From the NCBI GenBank assembly GCA_015265235.1, contig JABZYJ010000097.1, forward strand, positions 1 through 7,327: a stretch of 7,327 bases of DNA, given 5' to 3'. This DNA comes from Selenomonas sp. (GTDB taxonomy: Bacteria > Bacillota > Negativicutes > Selenomonadales > Selenomonadaceae). The notes under the pieces were generated by a model that saw nothing but the letters and a program-made list of their open reading frames with translations, searched no databases and had not been told where the DNA came from. Below are positions 1-5,819 of this stretch, piece after piece; position 1 is the stretch's first letter, and each line of letters opens with the position of its first letter. A program made the translations under genes and the position numbers.

Positions 1-234
1 GGCGAGCACCGCACCGTCTGCATCCTCCTCCGTCGCCGTGAGCACCGCCACCCCGTCCCGCAGCGCCGCCTGCGACGTGATCTCATCTGCACGCACCGTC
101 AGATGCGCCACCGTCCCCATCACGATCCGCGTCTCCTCCGCCGTCACATCGCCCCCGCATCCGCCGAGGAGGAGTGCCATAGCAAGCAGAAGAACAGTGG
201 GCGACTTGAACAACCGAAAAAACTTTTGTATCAT
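1..234 (-). CDS. Exported lipoprotein, N-terminal fragment; probably ApbE-type FAD:protein FMN transferase
   Basis: Reading the minus strand from an ATG at 234-232 gives 78 codons with no stop before the window edge, so the gene continues to the left. The first 26 residues form a lipoprotein signal: a basic start (MIQKFFRLFK), a hydrophobic core and the lipobox LLGGC with Cys26 as the expected lipidated residue. A Shine-Dalgarno-like GAAAGGA lies at 250-244, nine bases before the ATG. After the signal comes ETRIVMGTVAHLTVRADE, which resembles the conserved MGT-x-x-x-x-T start of mature ApbE proteins. ApbE enzymes attach FMN to threonines of exported flavoproteins such as Rnf and Nqr subunits and some flavocytochrome reductases. 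The flavin-binding and catalytic parts lie outside the window, so the family call is tentative; the lipoprotein call is firmer. It diverges from the GtrA gene across 62 bp. Confidence 0.6.
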   Translation of the reverse strand, partial: MIQKFFRLFKSPTVLLLAMALLLGGCGGDVTAEETRIVMGTVAHLTVRADEITSQAALRDGVAVLTATEEDADGAVLA

Positions 235-296
235 AGATAGGAATCCTTTCTTCAGCGACGATATCATATCGCCAAATCTTTCATCCGAGGTGACTC

Positions 297-677
297 ATGC
301 CATCCAGATTTCACGAAATTCTTCGCTTCCTCCTCGTCGGCGGCGGCTGCTTCCTGCTCGACTACGGACTGCTCTACGTTCTCACAGAGTACGCAGGGCT
401 CTACTATCTCCTCTCGTCGGGGATCTCCTTCAGCGTCTCCGTCTTTGTCAACTATCGCCTCTGCCTCATCTACGTCTTTCACGGCGCATCCGCCGAGACG
501 CGCCGCGCAAAAATGCTCTTCTTTGGCTCGAGCATCGCAGGGCTCGTCCTCAACCAGCTCCTCATGTGGGTGCTCGTCGACGGGCTCAGCGTCTACTACA
601 TGCTCGCCAAGATCATCGCCGCCGGCATCGTCACCGTGTGGAACTACGTGCTCAAACGCCGTGCCCTGCGCGGCTAA
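297..677 (+). CDS. GtrA-family small membrane protein
   Basis: This 126-residue protein is almost entirely hydrophobic, with four predicted membrane helices at about residues 9-29, 35-58, 73-93 and 99-119. Family signatures are the opening FLLVGGGCFLLDYGLLYVLT, the N-Y pair after helix 2 (Asn52-Tyr53, in VFVNYRLC) followed by YVF, and the closing NYVLKRR (Asn116-Tyr117). Length and layout are typical of GtrA/DPMS-like proteins (PF04138). These are thought to help move polyprenyl-linked sugars across the cytoplasmic membrane for cell-surface glycan decoration. The ATG at 297 has GAGGTGA at 287-293 as its ribosome binding site. No glycosyltransferase partner is visible nearby, so substrate and pathway cannot be assigned. 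The gene is divergent from the lipoprotein gene and separated from the next operon by a terminator, so it is probably transcribed alone. Confidence 0.85.
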   Translation: MPSRFHEILRFLLVGGGCFLLDYGLLYVLTEYAGLYYLLSSGISFSVSVFVNYRLCLIYVFHGASAETRRAKMLFFGSSIAGLVLNQLLMWVLVDGLSVYYMLAKIIAAGIVTVWNYVLKRRALRG

Positions 678-774
678 TGGTGCACCGATATCCTGTATTC
701 TAACAACATCCCGCGCGCTGTGCAAGCACGGGAATGCCATCATACAGTCCGTTCTGATGCAGCAGCGAACACAC

Positions 775-811
775 AGCTCCCCTCCCCCGCTCCGGCAGGG
801 GAGCTTTTTTT
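775..811 (+). terminator. Rho-independent terminator after the gtrA-like gene
   Basis: A perfect 9-bp stem, AGCTCCCCT (775-783) pairing with AGGGGAGCT (797-805), encloses a 13-nt C-rich loop and runs into seven Ts (805-811). It lies about 100 bp after the gtrA stop codon and insulates the fumarate reductase operon from upstream transcription. Confidence 0.88.
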
Positions 812-852
812 ACACTATTCCTCCCTCATACTCCGCAATATTCAGTAAAGTA

Positions 853-883
853 CTTCTTTTATCCAAAAAGAAGGAGTTCCTTC
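853..883. promoter_or_regulatory. Two overlapping inverted repeats upstream of mfrA
   Basis: CTTCTTTT (853-860) is perfectly repeated in inverse as AAAAGAAG (866-873) across five bases. GAAGGA (870-875) is repeated in inverse as TCCTTC (878-883) across two bases. The two share GAAG at 870-873, so as RNA only one hairpin could form at a time. They lie upstream of the likely -10 at 921, so binding sites in DNA for a regulator seem more plausible than an RNA switch. No known operator consensus is recognised here; the functional assignment is inference. Confidence 0.35.
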
Positions 884-920
884 CTAAAAAACGAAATAGG
901 AAAACATTATAGGATTTATT

Positions 921-926
921 TATAAT
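921..926 (+). promoter_or_regulatory. Likely -10 element of the mfrABE promoter
   Basis: A consensus TATAAT lies 38 bases before the mfrA start, in an AT-rich stretch between the upstream terminator and the gene. No good -35 hexamer sits 16-18 bases upstream (that position reads AGGAAA or similar). If the call is right, the promoter may depend on an activator. The 8-mer CGAAATAG occurs at 892-899 and again at 927-934, flanking and abutting the element, and AATC-N6-GATT spans 925-938. Confidence 0.5.
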
Positions 927-963
927 CGAAATAGATTCTATGTATCATTAGGAGGGGAAAGCA

Positions 964-2814
964 ATGGCAATGGAAATCTCACGCCGCACCTTTATCAAGG
1001 GAACGGCGGCGGCGGGCGTTGTCCTCATGTCCGGTGCCTATCTCGGCTGCGGGGGAAAGAACATCCCGGAGCAGGTGCGGCGCGGCGACGTGACCTACGA
1101 CGTGCTCGTCATCGGCAGCGGCGGCGCAGGGATGCGCGCAGGGCTCGCAGCGGCGCAGAACAAGGATCTGAAGGTCGCTGTCCTGACGAAGCTCGTCCCG
1201 ACGCGCTCGGCATCGACGATGGCGCAGGGCGGCATGAACGGCGTGACGGGCGTCACCGATCCCAAGGACAGTGTCGAGTCGCACACATTCGACACGATCA
1301 AGGGCGGCGACTATCTCTGCGATCAGGACGCGGTCGAGTATTTCGCGGAGAACGCGGGCAAGACGATCTACGAGATGGACTACATGGGCTATCCGTACAA
1401 CCGTCAGAAGGACGGTCACTTCCATCAGCGCAAGATGGGCGGCTCATCCTATCCGCGCGCAGCATACTTCGAGGATCGTGCGGGACACGCCATGGTGCAC
1501 GCACTCTTCGAGCAGTGCCTCGCACACAATATTGACTTCATCTCCGAGTGCCAAATGCTGGAGATCAGCATGACGGATGCCGGCAAGCTCGCGGGCGTCA
1601 TCGCAATGGATATGCGTTCGGGCGACCTCATCGGCATCCCCGCGAAGACCATCATCATTGCCACGGGCGGCTACGGACGCGCCTACTGGGTGCGTACCTC
1701 CAACCCGTACAGCTCGACAGGCGACGGCATCGTCGCAGGCATGAACGTCGGCATCCCGTTCAAGGATCCCGAGATGGTGCAGTTCCATCCGACGGGGCTC
1801 TCCGTCAATGGCGTGCTGCTCTCCGAGTCCAGCCGCTCCGAGGGTGCACAGCTCTTCAACAAGAACGGCGAACGCTTCATGTCGAAATACGCCCCCGAGA
1901 AGATGGAGCTCGCGACGCGCGACATCGTCGCACGTGCCATCGCCACGGAGATCGAGCAGGGACGCGGCATCGGCGAGGGTCTGACCGCCGGTGTCTACCT
2001 CGACTTTACAAAGATCCCGCCCGAGCGCATCCACGAACGCCTCGGGCAGGTATACGACCTCGCAAAGCGTTTTGCGGGCGTTGATATTACGAAAGAACCT
2101 GTTCTCATCAGCCCGACCTGCCACTACTCCATGGGCGGACTTGAGATGGCCGACTACAAGACGGGCGCGACGCGCATCCCCGGCATCTTTACGGCGGGCG
2201 AGTGCAGCTGCGTCTCCGTCCACGGCGCGAACCGCCTCGGCGCAAACAGCCTCTCCGAGGTGCTTGTCTTCGGCAAGACGGCAGGCGAGGGTGCCTCTGC
2301 CTACGCCAAGGAGCATCACGGCTACGAGGGCAGTCAGGATCAGCTCGCCGCCGCGTGCGTCAAGTGGAAGAATCACTTTGACAAGGTGACCGCGCGTCCG
2401 CATACGACAAACCGCACGGTTCCCGAGATCCGTGACGCCATGGTCAATACCATGTGGTACAAGGCGGGCGTCTTCCGCGACGGTGCGCAGCTCGAAGCGG
2501 CATCGAAGGAACTGCGCGCACTTGAGGAGGACTACAAGAACTGCTATGTCGGCGACAGCTCCCATGTCTACAACACCGCATTCGAGCAGTATGTCGAGCT
2601 CGGCAATCTCCTGCAGATCTCCCATGCCATCGTGCAGGGGGCAGCGGCGCGCAAGGAGAGCCGCGGCGGACACTCGCGCCGCGATTTCCCGAAGCGCGAC
2701 GACGTGAACTTCCTCAAGCATACGCTGATCTACAAACAGCCGGACGGGAAGTACACGGCAGAGTACCAGGATGTCGTCATCACGAAGTATCCGCCGAAGG
2801 AAAGGAAGTATTGA
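964..2814 (+). CDS. mfrA: Fumarate reductase flavoprotein subunit MfrA (8-methylmenaquinol:fumarate reductase type), Tat-exported
   Basis: The 616-residue flavoprotein binds FAD and reduces fumarate to succinate. The N-terminus has a twin-arginine signal (SRRTFIKG, Arg7-Arg8) and a hydrophobic core, so export to the periplasmic side is expected. The FAD-binding GSGGAG is at 51-56, with a second dinucleotide-type ATGG at 233-236. Active-site signatures of the SdhA/FrdA superfamily are all present: FHPTG (His275, Thr277), SRSEGA with the likely proton-relay Arg291, PTCHYSMGG (His387) and GANRLGANSL (Arg424). In TRSASTMAQGG the position that holds the covalent-FAD histidine in most relatives is Ala83. 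This matches the alanine reported at the equivalent place in Wolinella succinogenes methylmenaquinol:fumarate reductase, so FAD is probably non-covalent. AGGAGG at 950-955 supports the ATG at 964. The gene is followed by mfrB one base after its stop. A type E succinate dehydrogenase is the main alternative. Confidence 0.92.
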   Translation: MAMEISRRTFIKGTAAAGVVLMSGAYLGCGGKNIPEQVRRGDVTYDVLVIGSGGAGMRAGLAAAQNKDLKVAVLTKLVPTRSASTMAQGGMNGVTGVTDPKDSVESHTFDTIKGGDYLCDQDAVEYFAENAGKTIYEMDYMGYPYNRQKDGHFHQRKMGGSSYPRAAYFEDRAGHAMVHALFEQCLAHNIDFISECQMLEISMTDAGKLAGVIAMDMRSGDLIGIPAKTIIIATGGYGRAYWVRTSNPYSSTGDGIVAGMNVGIPFKDPEMVQFHPTGLSVNGVLLSESSRSEGAQLFNKNGERFMSKYAPEKMELATRDIVARAIATEIEQGRGIGEGLTAGVYLDFTKIPPERIHERLGQVYDLAKRFAGVDITKEPVLISPTCHYSMGGLEMADYKTGATRIPGIFTAGECSCVSVHGANRLGANSLSEVLVFGKTAGEGASAYAKEHHGYEGSQDQLAAACVKWKNHFDKVTARPHTTNRTVPEIRDAMVNTMWYKAGVFRDGAQLEAASKELRALEEDYKNCYVGDSSHVYNTAFEQYVELGNLLQISHAIVQGAAARKESRGGHSRRDFPKRDDVNFLKHTLIYKQPDGKYTAEYQDVVITKYPPKERKY

Positions 2815-2815
2815 C

Positions 2816-3772
2816 ATGGACGTAACACTCAAAATCCATCGCTATGTCGAGGGCAAATCGTGGGTGGACACGTTCACCGTGCCGCGCTCCACGGGGCTCA
2901 CCGTCCTCGGCGCACTGACCTACATCAAGGAGCAGCAGGATCCGACGCTCTCCTTCACCTGCTCCTGCCGTTCGAGCATCTGCGGCGCGTGCGCCGTGCG
3001 CGTCAACGGCAACGCCGAACTCTCCTGCGAGGTACTGATCGACGACCTCACGGCACGCTATCAGAGCGACGCGCTCACGATCGAGCCGCTCGGCAACTTT
3101 CGCGTGATCCGCGACCTCATCGTCGACTGGGATCCAAAGTACGCGCGTCTCAAAAAGGTAAAGCCCTCCCTCCATCCGAAGGACGAGTTCACGGCGGAAA
3201 CGGGCTGCCTCCAGTCCCCCGAGGACTTCAACAAGTACAAAAAATACGCAGGCTGCATCCTCTGCGGATCCTGCGTCTCCGAGTGCAATAAAAACGCGCT
3301 GAATCAGGACGACTTCCTCGATCCATTTGCCTTTGTCAAAGCGGAGAAGCTCGTTGCCGACTCGCGCAGCAAGAGCCCCGAGGAGCACCTGAAGGCGGTC
3401 ATCGAGGCCGGGCTGTGGCGCTGCTTCAACTGTCAGGAGTGCACGGCGAAATGCCCGAAGGGACTCGATCCCGCCGGTGCCATCGAGAAGCTGAAGGCGG
3501 AGACCTTCAAGCATCACCTCGACGACAATGTCGGTGCACGTCATGCAAAGGCGATCTACGACGATATCCAGACCTCCGGCACACTCGACGAGTCGAAGCT
3601 CAACATCAAGTCCGAGGGCTACCTCATGTCAAGTCTGCGCCTGCCGATGGCACTGCGCCTCATGAACGTCGGCAAGATGGATCCGCTCGCCAAGCATCCC
3701 GTCAACCCCGACATCAAGACCATCGACGCCATTGTCAAGGCAGCAGAAAGCGCCGATAAGGAGGACGCATAA
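2816..3772 (+). CDS. mfrB: Fumarate reductase iron-sulfur subunit MfrB
   Basis: The 318-residue electron-transfer subunit links the flavoprotein to the CCG subunit. An N-terminal plant-ferredoxin-like domain holds the [2Fe-2S] ligands Cys51, Cys56, Cys59 and Cys71 (CRSSICGAC, then C). The C-terminal bacterial-ferredoxin-like domain has Cys147, Cys150, Cys153 and Cys157 (CILCGSCVSEC) and Cys203, Cys206, Cys209 and Cys213 (CFNCQECTAKCP). In classical SdhB/FrdB the residue matching Cys206 is Val or Ile and the site holds a [3Fe-4S] cluster. The cysteine here predicts a second [4Fe-4S] cluster, as in type E enzymes. Asn158 replaces the usual Pro after the fourth Cys. The chosen ATG lies one base after the mfrA stop, behind purine-rich AAGGAAAGGAAG (2797-2808); an in-frame ATG at 2771 would add 15 residues inside mfrA and is less likely. 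No signal peptide is seen, so co-export with MfrA is inferred. Confidence 0.92.
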   Translation: MDVTLKIHRYVEGKSWVDTFTVPRSTGLTVLGALTYIKEQQDPTLSFTCSCRSSICGACAVRVNGNAELSCEVLIDDLTARYQSDALTIEPLGNFRVIRDLIVDWDPKYARLKKVKPSLHPKDEFTAETGCLQSPEDFNKYKKYAGCILCGSCVSECNKNALNQDDFLDPFAFVKAEKLVADSRSKSPEEHLKAVIEAGLWRCFNCQECTAKCPKGLDPAGAIEKLKAETFKHHLDDNVGARHAKAIYDDIQTSGTLDESKLNIKSEGYLMSSLRLPMALRLMNVGKMDPLAKHPVNPDIKTIDAIVKAAESADKEDA

Positions 3773-4641
3773 TGAAGTACGCACTATTCCCGGGCTGCGT
3801 CCTCGACGGCGCGGCAGCCGAGGCATATACCTCGCTCAAGAAGGTCTGCGAAAAGCTCGGCATTGAAATCGAGGAGATTCCAAACTGGACGTGCTGCGGT
3901 GCATCCCACGGGCAGGGCGTGAACGACCTCGCCATGCTCGCCATAAACGCACGCAACATCTCCATCGCAGAGAATATGGGGCTCCCCATCCTCACCGTCT
4001 GCAACACCTGTACCCTGCAGCTGCGCACGGCGAAGTACCGTCTCGATCACGAGCCGGGGCTGAAGGATAAGGTGAACGCCATCCTGAAGGAGGCGGGACA
4101 TCCATACGCATATCAGGGAACGAGCGACATCACGCATTTCCTCTGGGTGCTCGATGAGCATCCCGAGGTGCTCAACGGAAAGATCACGGATGCGCTGAAG
4201 GGGACAAAGGTCGCCTGCTACTATGGCTGCCACATTCTGCGCCCGAAACCGCAGATGAACTATGAGGAGGGCGACTATCCTGAGTCCTTCGAGCGGCTCG
4301 TACGCCGCCTCGGTGCGGAGCCCGTCTGGTTTGACGCGGGGCGCAAATGCTGCGGCTTCCACGCGCAGTTCACCGCCGAGCACGACGTACTGACCGTCAC
4401 GGGACAGATCGCCGCAAGTGCGGCACATGCACAGGCCAATCTCATCGCAACGCCGTGCCCGCTCTGCCAGATGCAGCTCGATATGTACGGACCCGAGGGG
4501 CGTGATGCCGTCCACGGTGAGACCGATATGCCCATCCTCCACCTACAGCAACTCGTCGGGCTCGCACTCGGCATGACACAGGAAGAGATCGGCTTTAACC
4601 GCCACGTCTTCGGCCGCAATAAGCTGAAGGTCGGCGCGTAA
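3772..4641 (+). CDS. mfrE: Fumarate reductase subunit MfrE, CCG-domain (HdrB-like) quinol-side subunit
   Basis: This 289-residue protein replaces the haem-bearing membrane anchor of classical fumarate reductases. It has two cysteine-rich CCG domains (PF02754). The first has Cys9, Cys41-Cys42-Gly43 and Cys77-x2-Cys80; the second has Cys153 (with Cys149 nearby), Cys193-Cys194-Gly195 and Cys229-x2-Cys232. The spacing fits C-x(31-39)-CCG-x(34-36)-CxxC, known from HdrB and SdhE, where such motifs bind non-cubane [4Fe-4S] clusters. No long hydrophobic helix or signal peptide is visible, so membrane attachment is presumably peripheral. The start overlaps the mfrB stop by one base (TAATG at 3770-3774) and has a strong AAGGAGG at 3758-3764, indicating translational coupling. 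The gene order flavoprotein, Fe-S, CCG subunit is that of mfrABE/sdhABE. The quinol substrate (8-methylmenaquinol or menaquinol) cannot be read from the sequence. Confidence 0.9.
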   Translation: MKYALFPGCVLDGAAAEAYTSLKKVCEKLGIEIEEIPNWTCCGASHGQGVNDLAMLAINARNISIAENMGLPILTVCNTCTLQLRTAKYRLDHEPGLKDKVNAILKEAGHPYAYQGTSDITHFLWVLDEHPEVLNGKITDALKGTKVACYYGCHILRPKPQMNYEEGDYPESFERLVRRLGAEPVWFDAGRKCCGFHAQFTAEHDVLTVTGQIAASAAHAQANLIATPCPLCQMQLDMYGPEGRDAVHGETDMPILHLQQLVGLALGMTQEEIGFNRHVFGRNKLKVGA

Positions 4642-4690
4642 TCACACTTTCTGCGCGCAGGAAACAAATTCACTCTCTACAAATAAGAAT

Positions 4691-4772
4691 TACCCCCGAT
4701 CACGTGCGTCCTACTGCGACGCAGCCATTGTATACAGCACAACGGAAATTATCGTGATCGGGGGTATTTTTT
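4691..4772 (+). terminator. Long-armed terminator with branched loop after mfrE
   Basis: TACCCCCGATCACG (4691-4704) pairs perfectly over 14 bp with CGTGATCGGGGGTA (4753-4766), followed by six Ts (4767-4772). The 48-nt interior can form two small hairpins: TGCGTC (4705-4710) with GACGCA (4718-4723), and TTGT (4728-4731) with ACAA (4739-4742), giving a three-way junction. It starts 50 bp after the mfrE stop and should end the mfr transcript. The arms are also bounded by TA at both ends, so a small inverted-repeat element that has become a terminator is a secondary possibility. Confidence 0.8.
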
Positions 4773-4805
4773 CATTTTATTCCAACATAATCAGAATTTA
4801 ATGAT

Positions 4806-4918
4806 ACGAAATAAAGGAAATTGTCTATTATAATAGAATATAGACTGTGAATTCACTCTTATAAATTTGATTCAATAGATAAAATTGTCTTGCTATTTTG
4901 TCTGTTTTGAGTTACACT
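4806..4918 (+). promoter_or_regulatory. Repeat-rich promoter/operator region of the DeoR-type gene
   Basis: The AT-rich leader holds several ordered elements. A perfect 14-bp palindrome, TCTATTATAATAGA (4824-4837), contains a TATAAT (4829-4834). A 10-bp palindrome, GTGAATTCAC, is at 4847-4856. TTGTCT occurs three times (4821-4826, 4885-4890, 4898-4903), the first two inside the 9-bp direct repeat AAATTGTCT. TTGCTA (4890-4895) and TACACT (4913-4918) with a 17-base spacer make a second possible sigma-70 promoter. DeoR-family regulators commonly bind repeats near their own promoters, so autoregulation is plausible, but which element is the operator is not decided by the sequence. Confidence 0.4.
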
Positions 4919-4998
4919 GAGCTCAAAGAACGAACGCTACATTGAATCGCAGATATATGAGCGTTTCTATTTTCATCTGCGTAAAGGGAGTGAATATC

Positions 4999-5766
4999 AT
5001 GTTTCTGGAGGAGCGTCAAGAGCTCATCGTCCGCATGGTGGAGCGTGACGGCAAGGTTAAGGTCAAGGAGCTCAGCGCCAAATTCAAAGTCACCGAGGAC
5101 TGCATCCGCAAGGATCTCGGGTCACTGGAGCGGCAAGGACGCCTCAAGCGCACCTACGGTGGCGCCGTGAAACTGACCCAAAGCGTTCACATGATTGAGG
5201 TAAGCCGTCATCGTCACATGGATGTCGAGGCAAAGCGGCGCATCGCGCAGGCAGCTGTCTCTCTCATCCACGACAAGGATATGGTCTTCCTCGACGTGTC
5301 CACGAGCAACCTTGCCATTGCAGAACTGCTCATGAAGAGCGACCGTGATCTGACTGTTGTCACGAACATGGTCGATGTGCTCGGCGTCCTGGCACGCAAT
5401 CCCCGCATCGAGCTGATCTTTGCGGGCGGGCAGATCAACCGCGGACGTGACGGATTCTGGGGTGGGATGACGCAGGACTTCATCGGAAAGCTGAAGCCCG
5501 ATATTGCCTTTGTCGGCGCCGTTGGTGTCAACGTTAAGGCAAACAGTGTCTCCACCTACGACATCGACGACGGCCTCAACAAGGCAACCATCATCGCACG
5601 CAGCAAGCGTTCCTACGTACTCGCGGAGGCGCGCAAATTCGCAGCGGACGGCAACTATGACTATGCACCGCTCAATTCCCTGTCGGGGTTCGTCACGGAT
5701 ACGGAACCACCATCCGATATTCGTGCCGCTGCCGCAGACCTGGGGGTTGATGTCGTACTTCCGTAA
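4999..5766 (+). CDS. DeoR-family transcriptional regulator
   Basis: The 255-residue protein has the two DeoR-family domains. Residues about 3-57 are the winged helix-turn-helix (PF08220), with the recognition segment VTEDCIRKDLGSLERQGRLK and the wing RTYGGAV. From about residue 75 to 235 is the DeoRC sugar-phosphate sensor domain (PF00455), with VEAKRRIAQAA, the phosphate-loop region around Asp99 (DVSTSN), VVTNMVDV, FAGGQINR and AFVGAVGV. The loop reads D-V-S-T-S where DxGTT is common, so the effector may differ from that of well-known members. The ATG at 4999 is chosen because AAGGGAG (4984-4990) precedes it at normal spacing and MFLEERQELIV is the usual family start; an upstream TTG at 4942 would add 19 atypical residues. 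It stands alone between terminators, with no sugar-utilisation gene beside it, so its targets are unknown. Confidence 0.9.
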   Translation: MFLEERQELIVRMVERDGKVKVKELSAKFKVTEDCIRKDLGSLERQGRLKRTYGGAVKLTQSVHMIEVSRHRHMDVEAKRRIAQAAVSLIHDKDMVFLDVSTSNLAIAELLMKSDRDLTVVTNMVDVLGVLARNPRIELIFAGGQINRGRDGFWGGMTQDFIGKLKPDIAFVGAVGVNVKANSVSTYDIDDGLNKATIIARSKRSYVLAEARKFAADGNYDYAPLNSLSGFVTDTEPPSDIRAAAADLGVDVVLP

Positions 5767-5785
5767 TATCTCTCATTGATCGGAC

Positions 5786-5819
5786 AGAACCGAGACGGAC
5801 TTGCCGTCTCGGTTTTCTT
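5786..5819 (+). terminator. Rho-independent terminator after the DeoR-type gene
   Basis: AACCGAGACGG (5788-5798) pairs perfectly over 11 bp with CCGTCTCGGTT (5804-5814) across a five-base loop, and the stem can extend by an A-T and a G-U pair. It is followed by the T-rich TTTTCTT (5813-5819). It lies 20 bp after the stop codon. Confidence 0.92.

Noticed and set aside
38..703. Plus-strand open frame of 221 codons at the left end
   Set aside because: Its product is a low-complexity run rich in Arg, Ser and Pro, and it overlaps both the divergent lipoprotein start and the GtrA gene, which have real signal, membrane and family features.
678..963. Riboswitch or leader RNA before mfrA
   Set aside because: If transcription starts just after the TATAAT at 921, the leader is only about 30 bases and cannot hold a known riboswitch; the inverted repeats lie upstream of that point.
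1444..2832. Long minus-strand open frame of 462 codons opposite mfrA
   Set aside because: It lies entirely opposite a gene with clear family motifs, shows no recognisable domain, and is the kind of antisense frame that GC-rich codon usage produces. The same applies to the antisense frames at 2780-3544, 3784-4542, 5661-6287 and 6327-6920.
964..4641. Classical succinate dehydrogenase or fumarate reductase (sdhCAB or frdABCD)
   Set aside because: There is no membrane anchor gene with haem-ligating helices; the third gene has HdrB-like CCG motifs, the flavoprotein lacks the FAD-binding histidine, and a Tat signal is present.
4651..4660. Palindrome CTGCGCGCAG after mfrE as a terminator
   Set aside because: It is short and not followed by a T-tract; the clear terminator is the long-armed structure at 4691-4772.
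4867..4875. TTGATTCAA as an FNR-type site
   Set aside because: The FNR consensus needs TTGAT and ATCAA separated by four bases; this is only a short 9-base palindrome in AT-rich DNA.
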